This document shows, in pieces, positions 36,120 through 48,969 of a DNA stretch of 64,000 bases (the stretch's first letter is position 1; each line of letters starts with the position of its first letter). The notes under the pieces are model-generated. The model was given only the letters and a program-made list of their open reading frames with translations, was not told the origin of the DNA and searched no databases. Origin of the DNA: Anticarsia gemmatalis (taxonomy: Eukaryota; Arthropoda; Insecta; Lepidoptera; Erebidae); contig NC_134764.1 of the NCBI RefSeq assembly GCF_050436995.1, positions 3,100,001-3,164,000 of the forward strand, read 5' to 3'. The translations under genes and the position numbers were made by a program.

Positions 36120-37170
36120 TTTGATGCAGGGAAAGGCAAGGCGGGACCCTTCCCTTTCAAATCGCCCTTTTAGCGGCAAGATCCGACTAGTCCTTTTCAA
36201 ATGCGTCTAGGTCATCCCGCCATCTCCGTTTAGATCTCCCGCGTCTGCGATGACTATCCTCTGGCATCCAGTTGGTAGATATGCGGGCCCACCTTTCCGG
36301 ATGCATGCGGATAATGTGGCCGGCCCAGTTCCATTTCAACCTGGCGGTCTTCTTCCCTAAATCGGCTATGCGAGTTTGGGAGCGCAGTATAGAATTTTGG
36401 ACGTGATCTGTTCTTCTTACATCTGATATACTACACTCCATTTCTCTCTGGCAAACCTTCGGTTTCTACTTTTGGTTTTCCGTAAGGGACCATGTTTGGG
36501 CACCGTAGCTTAGGACGGGTAGTATAAACATTTCGACGAGCTTCCACTTTAGTGACAGTGGAAGGTTACCTTTCATTAGCTCTTTCATGGACCAGGAGCT
36601 CTTCCAGGCACTTGTGACACGTTTGTCCAACTCTTTGTCCCGTCGGTTGTTAAAAGAGGTTATCTGGCTCAAGTAAGTGTATTCGTCGACATAGTGTATG
36701 ACGTGTCAGCCTACCTCGACCCTACGTTTTGTGTTGTTGGTCATAACCTGGGTTTTTGTACGGTTCTTACTTAGTCCAATCTGAAGGCTTGACGTGCTCA
36801 GATCTTTGAGCATTGATTCGAGTTCCAATGCAAAGGAAGAGAAGAGGACAATGACGTCTGCAAAACGAAATTTTGTTAACTGTTTGCCACTAACAACAAT
36901 GCCTTTCGATTGCCGCCAGGCTCCTGAAAAAATTTCGAGGGTGCTGGTAAGTAATTTTGGAGATAGCGGGTCTCCCTGTTTCACGTTTCTTTGGATTTAG
37001 AGAGATTGTTGTATATTGCTTTGATGAGTTTGATGTATGTAGCTTCGATCCTTCATAGTATCTTTAAGAAGGTCCTGGTTATGGAGTGATGATTCTATGG
37101 CGGAATGACTGATGCTGCCAAAAGCTTTGGAATAATCCACGTATGCTAAATATAAAGGTTTATTAAACTC
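36120..37170 (-). pseudogene. RTE-type LINE reverse transcriptase, decayed fragment
   Basis: Order on the minus strand: a YLAYVDYSKAF core (motif A, about 37135), KQGDPLSPKL (about 36980), a GKQLTKFRFADVIVLFSSF block (about 36850) where the catalytic FADD is FADV, a thumb region ending LSYGAQTWSLTE (about 36480), then WNWAGHIIRM and RRRGRSKRRWRDDLDAFEKD (to 36187). A tail of broken codons continues to about 36120, where tryptophan codons have become TAG and TGA. Frames change between blocks. RTE-clade enzymes are normally much longer and have an endonuclease, which is missing here. It is non-functional, a fragment of an old insertion lying inside a TIR element. Confidence 0.88.
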
Positions 37171-37752
37171 ATAAAACTTTTCTATTATCTTATTTCTTTA
37201 ATACTCCTGCTGCACTCAGTCTACCCGTCACGTTACCCATTGATTGATGATGATGATTGATGTTTAATTTGACTAAATAATGAAAGTTACGCACAAAGTT
37301 GATCTTTATTATATTACTTACTTAATAATAAGTAAAGATTTTTTAATTAAGATTGTTTAATACAATGTTTTCCTGGTCTATTCACTTATGGTTTTATTTA
37401 CTAATAAGATTTAACTTTTTGATACGGTTTTTTACCAAAAAATGTACAATAAACCATTTTTATTTGCAAAACTGTGTTTAATTTTTGACATATTTTTCAT
37501 GATATTGGTTCAAATTTTGAATGCAAAACGGACTTATATGCGTTTTTTTCTTAATAGGTAACAGCTATTACAAAGTTTATATTGTAGATAGATAGAGCTA
37601 AAAAATACGCATCTAATGATATATTAACATCTTATATTTCATTAATAAATATATAAAATATTATAAAAAAACAGTTTCAAAAATTTGTTTTGGCTGTCCT
37701 GTAAAATTTATAGTTTTCGATTTGTGGCCCTTTTGTATTCAAGGAGCGATTT

Positions 37753-40700
37753 GCCTTCAAAATAACTCACAAATGAGTTTAACTTTTCAACATCTCTATC
37801 AAGGAAGTAATTGAAAACAACACAAAATAAAGTTCGCAATCGTGTCCAGTTATTGCTTTCCAACAAAACGATCACTTGCAAAAACTGTTTACATTCTGAT
37901 ACCAACAATAGGACGATATGACAAAAAAGTCTTTATTGTTTACAGATGGGAACAATGTTAGCAACGAGTGACGACGCGGCGACGGCTCTAAGTTATTGCA
38001 TGAAGTTGGTCAAGAACATTCTAATTTTATTTTTATAAATTTTTCAATTTAAATTGTTGCATTAATCTATGTTAAAAGCTGTCTCGTTGCCTTTTTAGTT
38101 ATTTCGAAAAGTGATAAGCTACGTTTCCAATTTTAGCATTTTTTGCTGATGTAAATAATAATAGTCAGTATTGTACTGCATTGAAACTATCTTTAAAAAG
38201 CAATTTTGAATATAAATATAAAATTTTAGAAAACTGCTTATGCCTAGGAAGAAAAAACTCTTCAGATTATTTTCTAGACAAGAGCATAAAAATATAAATT
38301 TTAGCGAAAGATCAATAAAAACGTGACCAACTCTTGCATAAATAAAAACAAAAAACATTCAAAAAAAGAATTGCCTAAGTAGCAATAAACAGCACGCGCT
38401 TTACTTTGGCACAATGGACTGATTTCTTTGCCTCTTTTCACGTTCCCGCGCACAGATGATAAAGCTTGTTTTTTTTTTAACTATGGCGCGTACAATAAGA
38501 TGAAAATGAAAGTTTCGATTAGTTTTTGCTATAGTTCACTTTCGTTGGGCGCTGTACACATAATAGACAGCTGATAATGAGATGGCGGTACTGTTATTAC
38601 GATGTCTTGTGATATATCGAGGGTTTGATTTGATGACTCATTGAAATTGTAGGTTCTCAGTGAATGGCTTGGAGAAAATATAGAAAATATGATACGTGTG
38701 TCACGACAACAATGTTTTCGTTAGAAATGACATACTTAGGATTATAATGGAAGCAATTTTGCTTCTTTTTTAACAATAAACGTTTGATGAACTTGAAAAG
38801 GAAATATTTTTTTGTACAATTAAGAAGCTGGAACTATATTGCAGAATCATTATACTTACAATAGAAGATGACGGAATAAAAACTGACTAAATTAACAATG
38901 ATCAAAATAAAAAATGCCGTACACTGCAAAGAACATCATTATTCTACCCATAAACAAGGAAGGAACTAACCAGTTTCGTGTAACAAAATAATCGAATTGT
39001 TATTCAAAATACTCAATAATAATATGCAGATATATGCAGATGCAGTTGTCCCATAGAGCAGTAAACAATAGAGCACGCAGCGGGACAATCTGCCATAAAG
39101 CAGAGTGATTCACTACACATTGTCTATGCACAATACATCATGGCGGATTCAAGGGCACGATGACTACATCCCCGCGGCAATATATGTTTATATAAAACAT
39201 ATAATTTTGTCATAAACTGCATATAAAATTATGCATTGAAATTTGATGTAAAGGCTATAAGTTATTTGAGTAGTGTAGCGGCATCGTGTAGCCTATATTT
39301 TCATATAGTAGTTTCTGCTACGAAAATATTTATTGAAGACAGCGACAACATAAGTATCAAACGTGATGTTAACGTGAGGAAATATCCTTTAAAAATGAGA
39401 ATAAATCCATGCCTATTCTTTACCACAAACTCACATGGACGTAGAGTCATTTCGTTATTAGTAATACTAATACGAGTTCAATTACAAATCTCGCTGGAAT
39501 CGTATCCAGCAAATAATCGTAAGTACCTACCTATGTCCAAAAAATTACGAGGTTTAAATCACTTTAATTATACAATCAGAAACCATAGTTAATTTTTCTA
39601 CAAGTCTTCTAAAACCGAAAATTATTAATGTCATAAATGAACGCTTACTATGTAATTTACGAACTAATATCCAATCGCTTTATCCAGTTTTATAGAACAT
39701 ACATTCTATTGTATTTTTTATAGATTGTTGTTACACAATTTGTTCATTATATTCGCTGACGATGCATTATGTTGTTAACTTTATTGATATTGACAATAAC
39801 AAGCTATAACAATACGAAATATAAAACAGTATTTATTATTAAAGTAGGTCAGCTCTTCGTCACTATAGGAAGTGTAGGCGTTATGCGATGGTCTAAGTTG
39901 GTATGTTAGGAAAAAACCGAAGTATTTTCTGGCCAAATTCTAAGAATTTTACTCGTAGACGATGGTAGAACGGGAAAATGAGATAAGATGAATTGAGTTT
40001 TCTCTCCTTTTCGGACTATAGGCCAGATTTTCTATAACTTAGCTATGGGCCGAGAAATGGGCTATGTGAAAAAATATAAATCATAACTACATAATATAAC
40101 GGACAAATAGAAAACATTTCTAATTGAAAGAACAACCGCGCCAATCTACTAGTTTAAAATAATAATCAGATTCTCTGTCTTACACTTAGATAGTATTTAT
40201 TTTTTATTTTCTTTCACCACATATTACTTGAATAATTTACTCAATGACTGTCATTATCTCATAAAATATGACAATTCTTACAACTCACAAAAAATTTGAA
40301 TAATGTGATGAAAGTCATGTGTGACATTTATTACGAAACTACTTACACCACACTTAACATTATAACTTAATGTTTCTTGGGAATTTCATAAGCAAACATA
40401 ACTAAAAGTAGGAAAACTAGAAAATGGCGGCATAAAGCACTGACGTCACTAATGGCCTAAAAACTGAATGTCACTCAATTTTAAGTATTTTTAAGTGACA
40501 CTCGAAAGACTTTTCGGCACTAAGTAGGTATGTTATAAAGTTAGGTGGCACTTGATTAGGTGTATCGTTGAGGTATTCGGCTTGAAAATCTGTCGATCTT
40601 ATTCAAAAGAAAATATCTGAAAGCTCATTTCTTTTGGTTACTAACGTTAGGTAGGACCAGCACAACATGTTTTCTTTTAAAAACATGCTGTAACGGGAAA

Positions 40701-42583
40701 TGCCCGATGTCTTTATAACCGAGCGCCTAGCTGACGTCAACCCTCCTTGGAAAAAAGAAAATACATATCTCAAACCATTAAATATTTAACTAATAAAGTA
40801 GAAGCCTAAAAACTTCCCATACAGAAGATAATGTTAATTAATGTTTTTAGAAAACAATATCATGTTGTGAGATAGGTAATTACAAGTGTATAAATGGAAG
40901 AAAGTGTGAGACAATCATTTACAATTACAATATCGCCGTAGCCGTAAACGTCAGCCGTGTGAACCACTTTTTACATTGTGACTAAAAACTTTTTTAAATG
41001 TCATCTTATGTCTCGCGGCCATTCATTAGAGTCACGATATTAACAATAAATCAAAACTTACGTAACAAATAAAAGAGTTGCACGCCATCTTGTTGAATTA
41101 AGATGTTTTGCATAACAATTGATAGAATCTCGGACAAATAAAAGTGCAAAGCATTACTACATTGAATGCAATTATTGTTTGTAACACTTCATGGCAGACA
41201 AATTGTTGGTTTGCAGTAATAGTCTGTAATTAGAACATTGGAATAATCGAGTGTTGTTCAATGGAACGAACGAACGACCGGGTAGTGGCTACTTAGATTG
41301 TTTTCCGTGAGTGATGCGTTGCATGTTGCACGAACTAATCAACTCCTAAAATCGCAATTTCACACAAATACTTTTAATCAATTTGGTAAATTCTTTGATT
41401 GAAGTAACAATTGGTATTTGCTACTGCTGCTGCGTAATTTTAAATCATGACCCCGCATTCTAGGAAATCGTTATCTCATTGCCTAGATTAAACTATTGTG
41501 GTTATTTTTAGATTGTGCTACTATTATTTAACTTTTTGATACAATAAGTAAGGCTTCTAGAATGTATGCAAAATTATTTAAAAAACATTTTTGCCTATTA
41601 AATTAACCATTTCACAATTTTCACATTCACTGGCCACTTTTGCAATAGGCTGAATGTAACAGTGACCTTGTCGCAATAAAAAAAAATAGCAAACAAAACG
41701 TGTAGGACATCCTGATCGAATAATTGTATCGATTTTTGTAATCGAGAAACGTGATGATAAACTCACTGTGGAGGCATCACGCACGATTGAGGAATAATTG
41801 TCAATTGAAAAGTGTATTTCATAATAACTATTGTGTGTACTTTAGAGGCATAATGCACGTTAAATCACTCTTAGAATCATGACCCGCCATAAGAGGGTGC
41901 ATGGATTACGATACAGTAATTTATGTATAATACATGTTATTATGACGAATAATTGTTCATAGGTTCACGATGGACAGTAATACGGCCTTTATAGTCATTT
42001 AAATGTTGAAATATTGTTCATTTACAATGTTGTTCGACAATAAACTTGGCAGTCAATGGAACTCGTGAATTATGTCTATAGTCTGTAAGTTCAATGAACT
42101 CTATTTGGCTTATTTGTATTTGGAAAATGAAGTACGTCAAGCAAGCATGTGTTAGGATTTCATATAAGTCACAAATAAGTAGTTTCCATCTTTATTCCAT
42201 TGAAAATTTTATAACTGTATTTTAACTAGCCACGGTACTGTATTTTTCTTAAATGCTAATATTTTTTCCACACAAGCTGTCGTCTTTTATGCTTCAGAAA
42301 CTCAATCTTTACGACTTTTCTAATATTGTAAATACTAAAATAAACGGTTTACTTTCCCAAATAAACGTAGTTAAGTATAAACAAGGGGATCGTATTTTGT
42401 TGACAATTACAAATAAAAAATTTGCGTCCATGTAACGCGAGTAACATGATAGCGCAGACCGCGACGGGTTAAATTACGTGCTTACATAAAAATGTCGCGG
42501 ACTATGGGAAAATCAACAATATACTATTTATATACTTACTGTTTTTTTACATTGTTAATTCACGAAAGGGAAATGTATTAAAG
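37753..42583. other. Long non-coding stretch
   Basis: No supportable gene. A 118-codon plus-strand frame at 39236-39592 begins with TTG and has no ATG until late; I treat it as chance. Two CRE palindromes (TGACGTCA at 40441 and 40732) occur here. Confidence 0.35.
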
Positions 42584-42655
42584 CCATTACTGTCCCACTG
42601 CTGGGAAAGGGTCTCCTCCCAAAATGAGCTAAGTATTAGGTCTTGGGTCGAATCT
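42584..42655 (-). repeat. SINE 3'-end fragment (minus orientation)
   Basis: ATTACTGTCCCACTGCTGGG, then AAAGGGTCTCCTCCC, is the reverse complement of the SINE 3' end. The next bases (to about 42655) continue the match weakly. Confidence 0.75.
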
Positions 42656-43427
42656 CCAAGCCGTCAACTGTCATTGTAGAGTATCATTGTAAAGTACTGA
42701 GCAAAAATAGCTACATCATTCTTTTCAAGCATACCAATATAAAACTAAATATTTAACAAAACTCTAGCAGTAATTTAAAAATATCCTAGCATTTCAATTT
42801 GAATTAAACTTTAACAACGAATCGCAATTCATTGTTTTGGTGCGTAACAAGGCAAAAATTTCCGTTTTTACATATTTTTCTATCTAACATACACAACTAT
42901 CTAAACGTACGTCCACTGTACAAGCATACAACTATTTATTCAGCGCTGAATTCTGAACGGTACTTTTTACGAGTCTCAGTACACCGAACATTTTACGACG
43001 CCTTTACTACTAAATGATCATTAAAATATTGTAAGTACAACTTAGCCTAGATAACAAGGAAAAATATTACAGCTAACTTCATATTTACGAGGATATTATG
43101 CGTGAAATTATCATTTTGTGTTCACCAAAGGGACGAGTTTATGCGGGCACGCGTATTTCGTTGAAATTTGACTATGGGATGCGAAAATGATGGGTACGAT
43201 CTTTGTGTACAAGTTATAGGCTAGGTATTAGAAATAATGTTCTAGTGAACCTTGGTTTCAGTCATAGGAATAGTTTGTAGGGTTTTGGAAGGAAATCTAT
43301 TTTAATTTTAGGTTAGGTTACGATGCTATGAAAATTTGTCAATTTGTGCGACGTAGATTAATTTTGCTGGCCTATTATCAGGAACAATGATGATTAAATA
43401 TAATGCTAGCTCATTATTCTACTGTAA

Positions 43428-43513
43428 ACGGGTCTTAAACGCGATTAATATAAAGCCTACGGTACCTCTTTGTACCGTAAACCTTATATTAATTGTATGT
43501 ATGTAAGACCCGT
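43428..43513. repeat. 86-bp near-palindromic hairpin
   Basis: ACGGGTCTTA (43428-43437) pairs with TAAGACCCGT (43504-43513). ATTAATATAA-G and TACGGTAC pair with GTACCGTA and TTATATTAAT across a CTCTTT loop. A small asymmetric bulge lies between the segments. This is a MITE-like or structured-RNA-like hairpin. Confidence 0.75.
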
Positions 43514-43629
43514 CTTTGGAACTGTAAGTACTTAATATTATATAAATCCTGATACCCATGAAGAATATCATTTTTCTAGCCAGTTCTAAGCTGATGAAAA
43601 ACTACTATCATTAACAATACTATCTGACT

Positions 43630-43706
43630 AGCCTTTCTGCTAACTACATTGGAATCGACTTGCAGCTCTCCGAATGCAGCTGAATACTAGTATTTTACAT
43701 GGAGCA
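43630..43706 (+). repeat. Decayed 5' piece of the 28274 repeat family
   Basis: AGCCTTTCTGCTAACTACAT, 'CGAATGCAGCTGAATAC' and 'AGTATTTTACATGGAGC' parallel the first 80 bases of 28274-28540 with many changes. Confidence 0.6.
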
Positions 43707-43710
43707 ATAG

Positions 43711-43895
43711 CGTATTAGATGTTTTTACTGTTTCACGCATCTACTACTGAACCAATTACCATGAAATTTGGCATGTAGGTAGCTGAAGACCCAGAATAAC
43801 ACATAGTTTACTTTTAATCCCGGAGTTTCTGAGGGATCGAGATTTACACGGGAGGAATTTCCAGGCGTACGAAGTCGCGGGCCTCTAGTTCATTA
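43711..43895 (-). repeat. LINE 3'-end-like repeat, degenerate copy
   Basis: Shares 'GGTAGCTGAAGACCCAGAAT', 'AACACATAG' and 'GGGCCTCTAGTT' with 53284-53512 and lies in the same orientation. This is the common moth family whose reading direction starts AACTAGAGGC and ends in TAATATTAGTA-like sequence. Confidence 0.6.
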
Positions 43896-44981
43896 TAATC
43901 TAGATATATCTTGTATGCCTAGGCTCTCTATTAAATTATCAGACTAACAATAGGTAGCACAAAAACGCCATCACCAATATAAATATATCAAACTAAGAGA
44001 AACAGTGAAAGTGATGGAAAACAACAACATACATGTAAGAAGTCACGCTCTTTTTATTATAGGTGTAAATAGCAGTTCGTGCGGCAAACACACGAACTCT
44101 ACATAATATAATGTATGTACAAAACATTTACGTAGACATCTTTGATTTGAACTACGTGTGAAACGTTTGTGCGATTGTAATGCATTTCTAACTGAAGCCA
44201 GTCAGCCGGATTATGTGCTGTGCTATTAGAAATGTTAGTCTGTTTCATTGCATCTGTTTATAGTTTAAAAAATTGTAGGAACGTGTCATATGAATTTATT
44301 TAAATACTTTTAAATATGTTGTTTAAATTGTTTATTCTGCTGTTTAGTATAAATAAAAGACAAATTATTATCGATGCCTAAATATAGGTCTTAAATTAGA
44401 TATAAAAAAATACTCACTTGTTTTTAAATCCTTCACAGGTTCAACCTGTAACCAAAGACAAATAAATAATTATTTACTTTGCACACAATACAAAAATAAA
44501 TATTAATATAGTAGCGCAGACCAATCGATCAGAAATCTGCGGCGCCATCTAATTAACTAACGATTTTCTTTAACAGAATAGATGAATAGATAGTATATTA
44601 ATTAGCAACCAAACGGAAACTAGATACCAAAAAAATGTCTTCCAGCAAAACAGGTATTGAACAAAAATAGTCAAAGCACTGTTAACTAAAAAGTAGCCTC
44701 AAAAGATACTAGTTCATGAACTCAAAAGCCTCGAATTCCAAATATTTTGCAACTCTATGACTCACTTAAAGCAAATAACAGAAAAAATACAATATTATTT
44801 ACTAACGATTCAATTTGAGCACTCATTAAATTAAGTCCGTTATATCATTGTTATATAACTGCAGGTATTATAATAGATGTCTGGCAGTGGAAACTAGTAT
44901 GTTATTTGGTAGAGACTCTCTTCCCACATATATCAGTGTAAGACTGATGCTATAGTACCGAAGCGGAGAGTGTAGCGATTG
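43896..44981. other. Non-coding stretch
   Basis: A TGTATGCCTAGGCTCT segment at 43905-43955 resembles 21960-22010. Otherwise no feature is seen. Confidence 0.4.
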
Positions 44982-45090
44982 TAAAGCCTGGTTTCCACTG
45001 CAAGCGGAACGGACTCGTTAACGACTTCGTTAGACTTGCAAGCGCGAACTAAATACTTTGGTATTTCATTTTGGTGGAAACCGGACTTTA
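44982..45090. mobile_element. Short TIR element (MITE)
   Basis: TAAAGCCTGGTTTCCAC at the left and GTGGAAACCGGACTTTA at the right are inverted repeats with two mismatches, bounding 109 bp with no coding. The bordering TAA/TTA may be the target site. GCCTGGTTTCCAC-type ends recur in moth DNA transposons; the superfamily is uncertain. Confidence 0.6.
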
Positions 45091-48000
45091 ACTTCACAAT
45101 GATAAAAGGATAGAGAGGTTAGTTTTACCACTTTTGGAAGAGTATTGGCGAGATTTTCAGTTATTTTATCCATAGAATAGTTATTTCAGACATAATATAT
45201 ATCTATAAGCCGTGAACTGTTGGACAAACTATTCTATCAATCAAGCGTCAAAGAAAAAGTTAGTCAATATTCTTCCAGTAAGGCTGAACGATACTTTTCC
45301 GGTGATTGTGAATACGTTTATGAAACTTTACGAAGTTCTCCCAGAGGTGATCTGTGTTATCGCTCGCATGCTTATAGGTATATTATAAAACAAGTTTTTA
45401 ATTCCCGATTCATAAAAGGAATCAACATAAACAATCAAATGTCCAAAAACTATAGTCATCATTGCCATAGTTTATACATCTCCACTCATATTTATATTCC
45501 GCTAATCGCTTCGCTCATCGCTCCGTACTCCACAATGTCCGTAGTCAGTGAAAGTGCGATCAGATACCAACAACTGATTGATGATACGATTATTAAATTG
45601 TTATATTATTGTTTTGTATGGCACTTGCGTTAATTTGTTCTGCCAGTTTATTATCTATTAGATTGATATGTCTATGTTGACGACTGGAAGGTTATTGTCA
45701 AAGTTTTCGGTTGAGATTTCCTCCTTTCTGATATTTATTTAATATTAATTATATTGGCTATCTTTTGTACAAAGGTTTACTTAATTAGTGACTGCGTATT
45801 CGTTATACTGATTGGTGTAAACTTGTCACGCATATAAAACAGGTGGTTAGAAATTGGAACTCAAGTAATTAGTTTAAATATTTAACACTTATTTCAGTGG
45901 GTAGTATCCTGGCACCCATAGCAACGTCTTAAAATTATAAAAACAAATCTAATTTCTCGAAAATATCTGCAAATGTCTGCAAAACAAATTTGTGACCATC
46001 AAATTGGTAATCCAAATATCACGACAGAAGCTAATCTAATTCACACAAATATCCGCGATTTTCTAGAACTTTCTTAGCAGTGACGTCACAACACAATGTG
46101 ACAAGGAACACTCTCTTGTCATCGTCAGTCTCACGATACACACGATCTTTGATGCATCGGCCTTTTGTATTATAAACATATCAACATTTTATGTAAAATC
46201 AACGTTTCTCTATACTAATGTCGCTATTGAGGTTCACGAGAAATGCGACTTTGTAAGCAATTATTCATCTCTGATTTACTGTTAGGAATAATATGGCTAC
46301 TGTGAGCGAATATATTTTAAGATACTGTTATGTTCGGTAAAATTGCAAATTTCGTATAGCATCGATTGTCTGAATATAGCTACAAGTAGCTGCTCAAGAA
46401 AAATACGATACTTAGAGTCGTAGAATAGGAGCCCGTCTATACAATCTGTGCTCTTGGAATGTGGCTTGTTGCTATATTCAGGCTTCAGAGACACACAGTT
46501 AAGTATCAAGTTTTACCTGTACTTCTGCCAGAATATGAGTTTTCTTTCCTCTATATAATTAAATAGTCACCATGGTCATGCTGTAGTAGTATCTATGTAT
46601 TTTTCTAAATGAATCAGGAGTTCCGAAGGTATTATCGTTAAGCCAGATAACATCAAATCGACCAGTAAGTGATGATTAAATAATTAACTTTCATAGTTTT
46701 GTATGCACATACATTTCCTAGTTTCCGATTCATTTCACAACTTCCTTCTGCTAAATTCATCCGTTATCATTAATCAATTATGCACTGCAAGGAACATCAA
46801 ATAGTAGAGGTTTTATAAGGCATTTTAATTCATATCATTATCAACAGTTCATATCTTAATGCTTTCTTAATGTAAAAATAAAATATAATACAACTGTATA
46901 ACAGTTACATAGAAAAAGTAATTTTATTATGAGAAGAATTACGTTTTTACTTTTTTACAATCTAGACTAATTTAATACCAAAGACATTCCCGCCAAATAG
47001 AGTAGCGATCCTGAACTACACTGACACAGATTATAAACGAACAAACCTAGATTAAAAATACGAATCGTGATAATAAATATTTTAATTACACAAAAATATT
47101 TTATTTCTGTATGCGCAATAGTTATTATAAGCGTAAAATTGTTCGGAGATTATATTATTATATAAGTTAGATAATATTTCAAACTATGTGAACTATATTT
47201 TTGATGAGTGGCAATAAAACTGACGAGGCATTTTAATTGGACCTGAGATAGACGCCATCAAGTAATTGCTAACGTAGAAAGCAAATATAATATTTTTACA
47301 TTCTTTATTTTGATATTATGACAGACTCTTGGGTCATAAAACCAGCTGCAGCAAATCGGTTATTGGTTTTGCTTTTATAAAACATCTTTCTAATTAAGCT
47401 TTTCTATTCGATTGGTAAAATAGACTATAATAAATTCTTGTATGTATATTACTCAATTCATGAATAACACCTGAATTGTAAACAACTCAAACAAGTTTAA
47501 CGTTAGCCTGTAAAACCTCAAGAAATAAACTTTTAACAGCCATAACCATAAATAGCAACAAAATTAGCACTTTGATTCAAACGTCAGAGGAAACTGGATA
47601 TGAATGAAGCGAAATATTTCACGAAATCTTACCTCCCTTCGAATATGGCGGCAATGGTATAAGACTTTATGTAACATGTAATTATCGATTACTTTCACAT
47701 TGAAAGTTCCAAAGAAATATTGTATTGAAAAAACAAACGGCCAATTACTCTTGAAGCGTCGATAACCGATTGTGAACTTTATGTCCTGTCAGTATCGAGT
47801 ACTCGAGTCAATGTGGCGTTTGGCTGAGTAATTACGGGGGCGGCGAATGACGCGAAAGTGACGACCACCAAAGTTCTTGATACGAGATCTTATATCGATA
47901 GTTGTAAATGATATGTTTAACGATTCTCGTTAAAATCTTTTTGATATACCAATATCGATACAAATCAAATTACATGAAAAAATTGCTAGAGAACAGTTCC

Positions 48001-48239
48001 TGAAACCTACTTTTATGCAGTTTTAATCAACAATGTGTATCAATAAAAATAAAATAAGCACGCAATTTTACGCTTTTTACGTTGTAAACTGCAAATAATA
48101 ATTATCGAATAAACCGTCGAGCCAATGACAGTAAATTGGTTCCGATACGCTTGCGTAATAACATGTCGTGAATAAATTGGCGCCATTTTAAAACCAAACA
48201 GAGCGCCCCACTACACATTCTAATTTTTAAAAAGAGTTT
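45091..48239. other. Non-coding stretch
   Basis: A 137-codon plus-strand frame at 45220-45633 starts with TTG, has no ATG for its first half and no domain features, so I do not call it. A CRE palindrome is at 46081. Otherwise AT-rich. Confidence 0.35.
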
Positions 48240-48460
48240 GTAAACAAATTGTAGGTGGCCAGTGTGACCGGTGTTGGCAGTGTCGTTAGTAGTTCCGTGT
48301 GGAGCGGAAGCATAGGCTGTTGGTGTGATCGTCTGTGCATCAGCTTTCATTTCTCCGAAGAGCCTCGAGCGGCAAAAAGTTGCGGAACAAGCTGTCCGTC
48401 GTCGTGGCGGGTCGCGCGCCCACCTCGTGTGAGCGAGGTCCCACTATGTCACTTGATACG
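48240..48460. promoter_or_regulatory. GC-rich candidate promoter or 5' exon
   Basis: An unusually GC-rich, CpG-bearing block (GTCCGTCGTCGTGGCGGGTC, CGCGCGCCCACCTCG) in an AT-rich background, accompanied by a second block at 48830-48960. A frame is open on each strand, but neither has recognisable protein features. The minus-strand host gene at 14626-15593 needs an upstream 5' exon, and this is one possible site about 33 kb away. That link is speculation. Confidence 0.25.
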
Positions 48461-48829
48461 ATATAGAAATCTACGATCTACTAGTCAAATCAGTAGTAAC
48501 CACAAGTATCAAAGTGTAGTATATTCATGACTACTACTGAAAATACTGGTTTCGCAAATTTTAAACAATGAAAACAACAAACGTTACTATAAAATGAATG
48601 ACTAAAAAAAATGGTGTTACACATTAATTAAAATCTGTCTTTTAAATCGTTCTTAAGTAATTAAAAACGGTATGACATAACATTGAGCAGAGCCCCAAAA
48701 TTAATTACAAAATATTTTAATCACACTTCCATAAACTATACAACGACCATAACATTCCCTAAACAAGGCTATAAAATAATCAAAATATAAATAACATTTC
48801 TCTTTTATCGTGAAACAATGGTACCGCGA

Positions 48830-48960
48830 TCGAGAAAGTGAAAGGGCACGGATTCACCGGCGGAGCGGCGGTCTCTCGGTGTTGCCATTATGGCGGGTCT
48901 TTGATCACGCGTGCACCGTGCGAACCGCGCTGATTGCTTGACCCCAAACTGTGATATAAT
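48830..48960. promoter_or_regulatory. Second GC-rich block, candidate regulatory region
   Basis: CACCGGCGGAGCGGCGGTCT, then TTGCCATTATGGCGGG and 'GATCACGCGTGCACCGTGCG'. CpG-rich and non-coding, it lies 400 bp from 48240-48460, so the two may form one promoter region. Confidence 0.2.
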
Positions 48961-48969
48961 ATGCGCTTA

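Larger units (their letters stand above)
35499..37748. mobile_element. Composite TIR element enclosing an RTE reverse-transcriptase remnant
   Basis: Left terminus CGCTCCTTCAATGCAAAAGG continues GCCACAACTC. The right terminus, read in reverse complement, is CGCTCCTTGAATACAAAAGG continuing GCCACAAATC. That is 30 bp with three mismatches. ATTT lies outside both ends (35495-35498 and 37749-37752) and may be a 4-bp target duplication. Copies of a CCTTTTTGCATT-like word occur inside both ends (about 35640, 35842, 35985 and, inverted, about 37520). No transposase frame is visible, so it is non-autonomous or decayed. The superfamily is unassigned. Confidence 0.65.

Noticed and set aside
35499..37748. 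Reading the 35.5-37.7 kb element as a single RTE LINE
   Set aside because: RTE LINEs do not have terminal inverted repeats; the RT remnant covers only the central kilobase and the 30-bp inverted ends lie far outside it.
39236..39592. 118-codon plus-strand frame
   Set aside because: Starts with TTG, first ATG is late, no domain, no splice-bounded limits; compatible with chance.
45220..45633. 137-codon plus-strand frame, the longest unassigned one
   Set aside because: No ATG in the first half, composition rich in Tyr/Ser/Ile/His, no motif. Length alone is not enough, though conservation would be worth testing.
48102..48530. Minus- and plus-strand frames over the GC-rich block
   Set aside because: GC-rich DNA lengthens chance frames; no domain. 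Better read as possible promoter or UTR.
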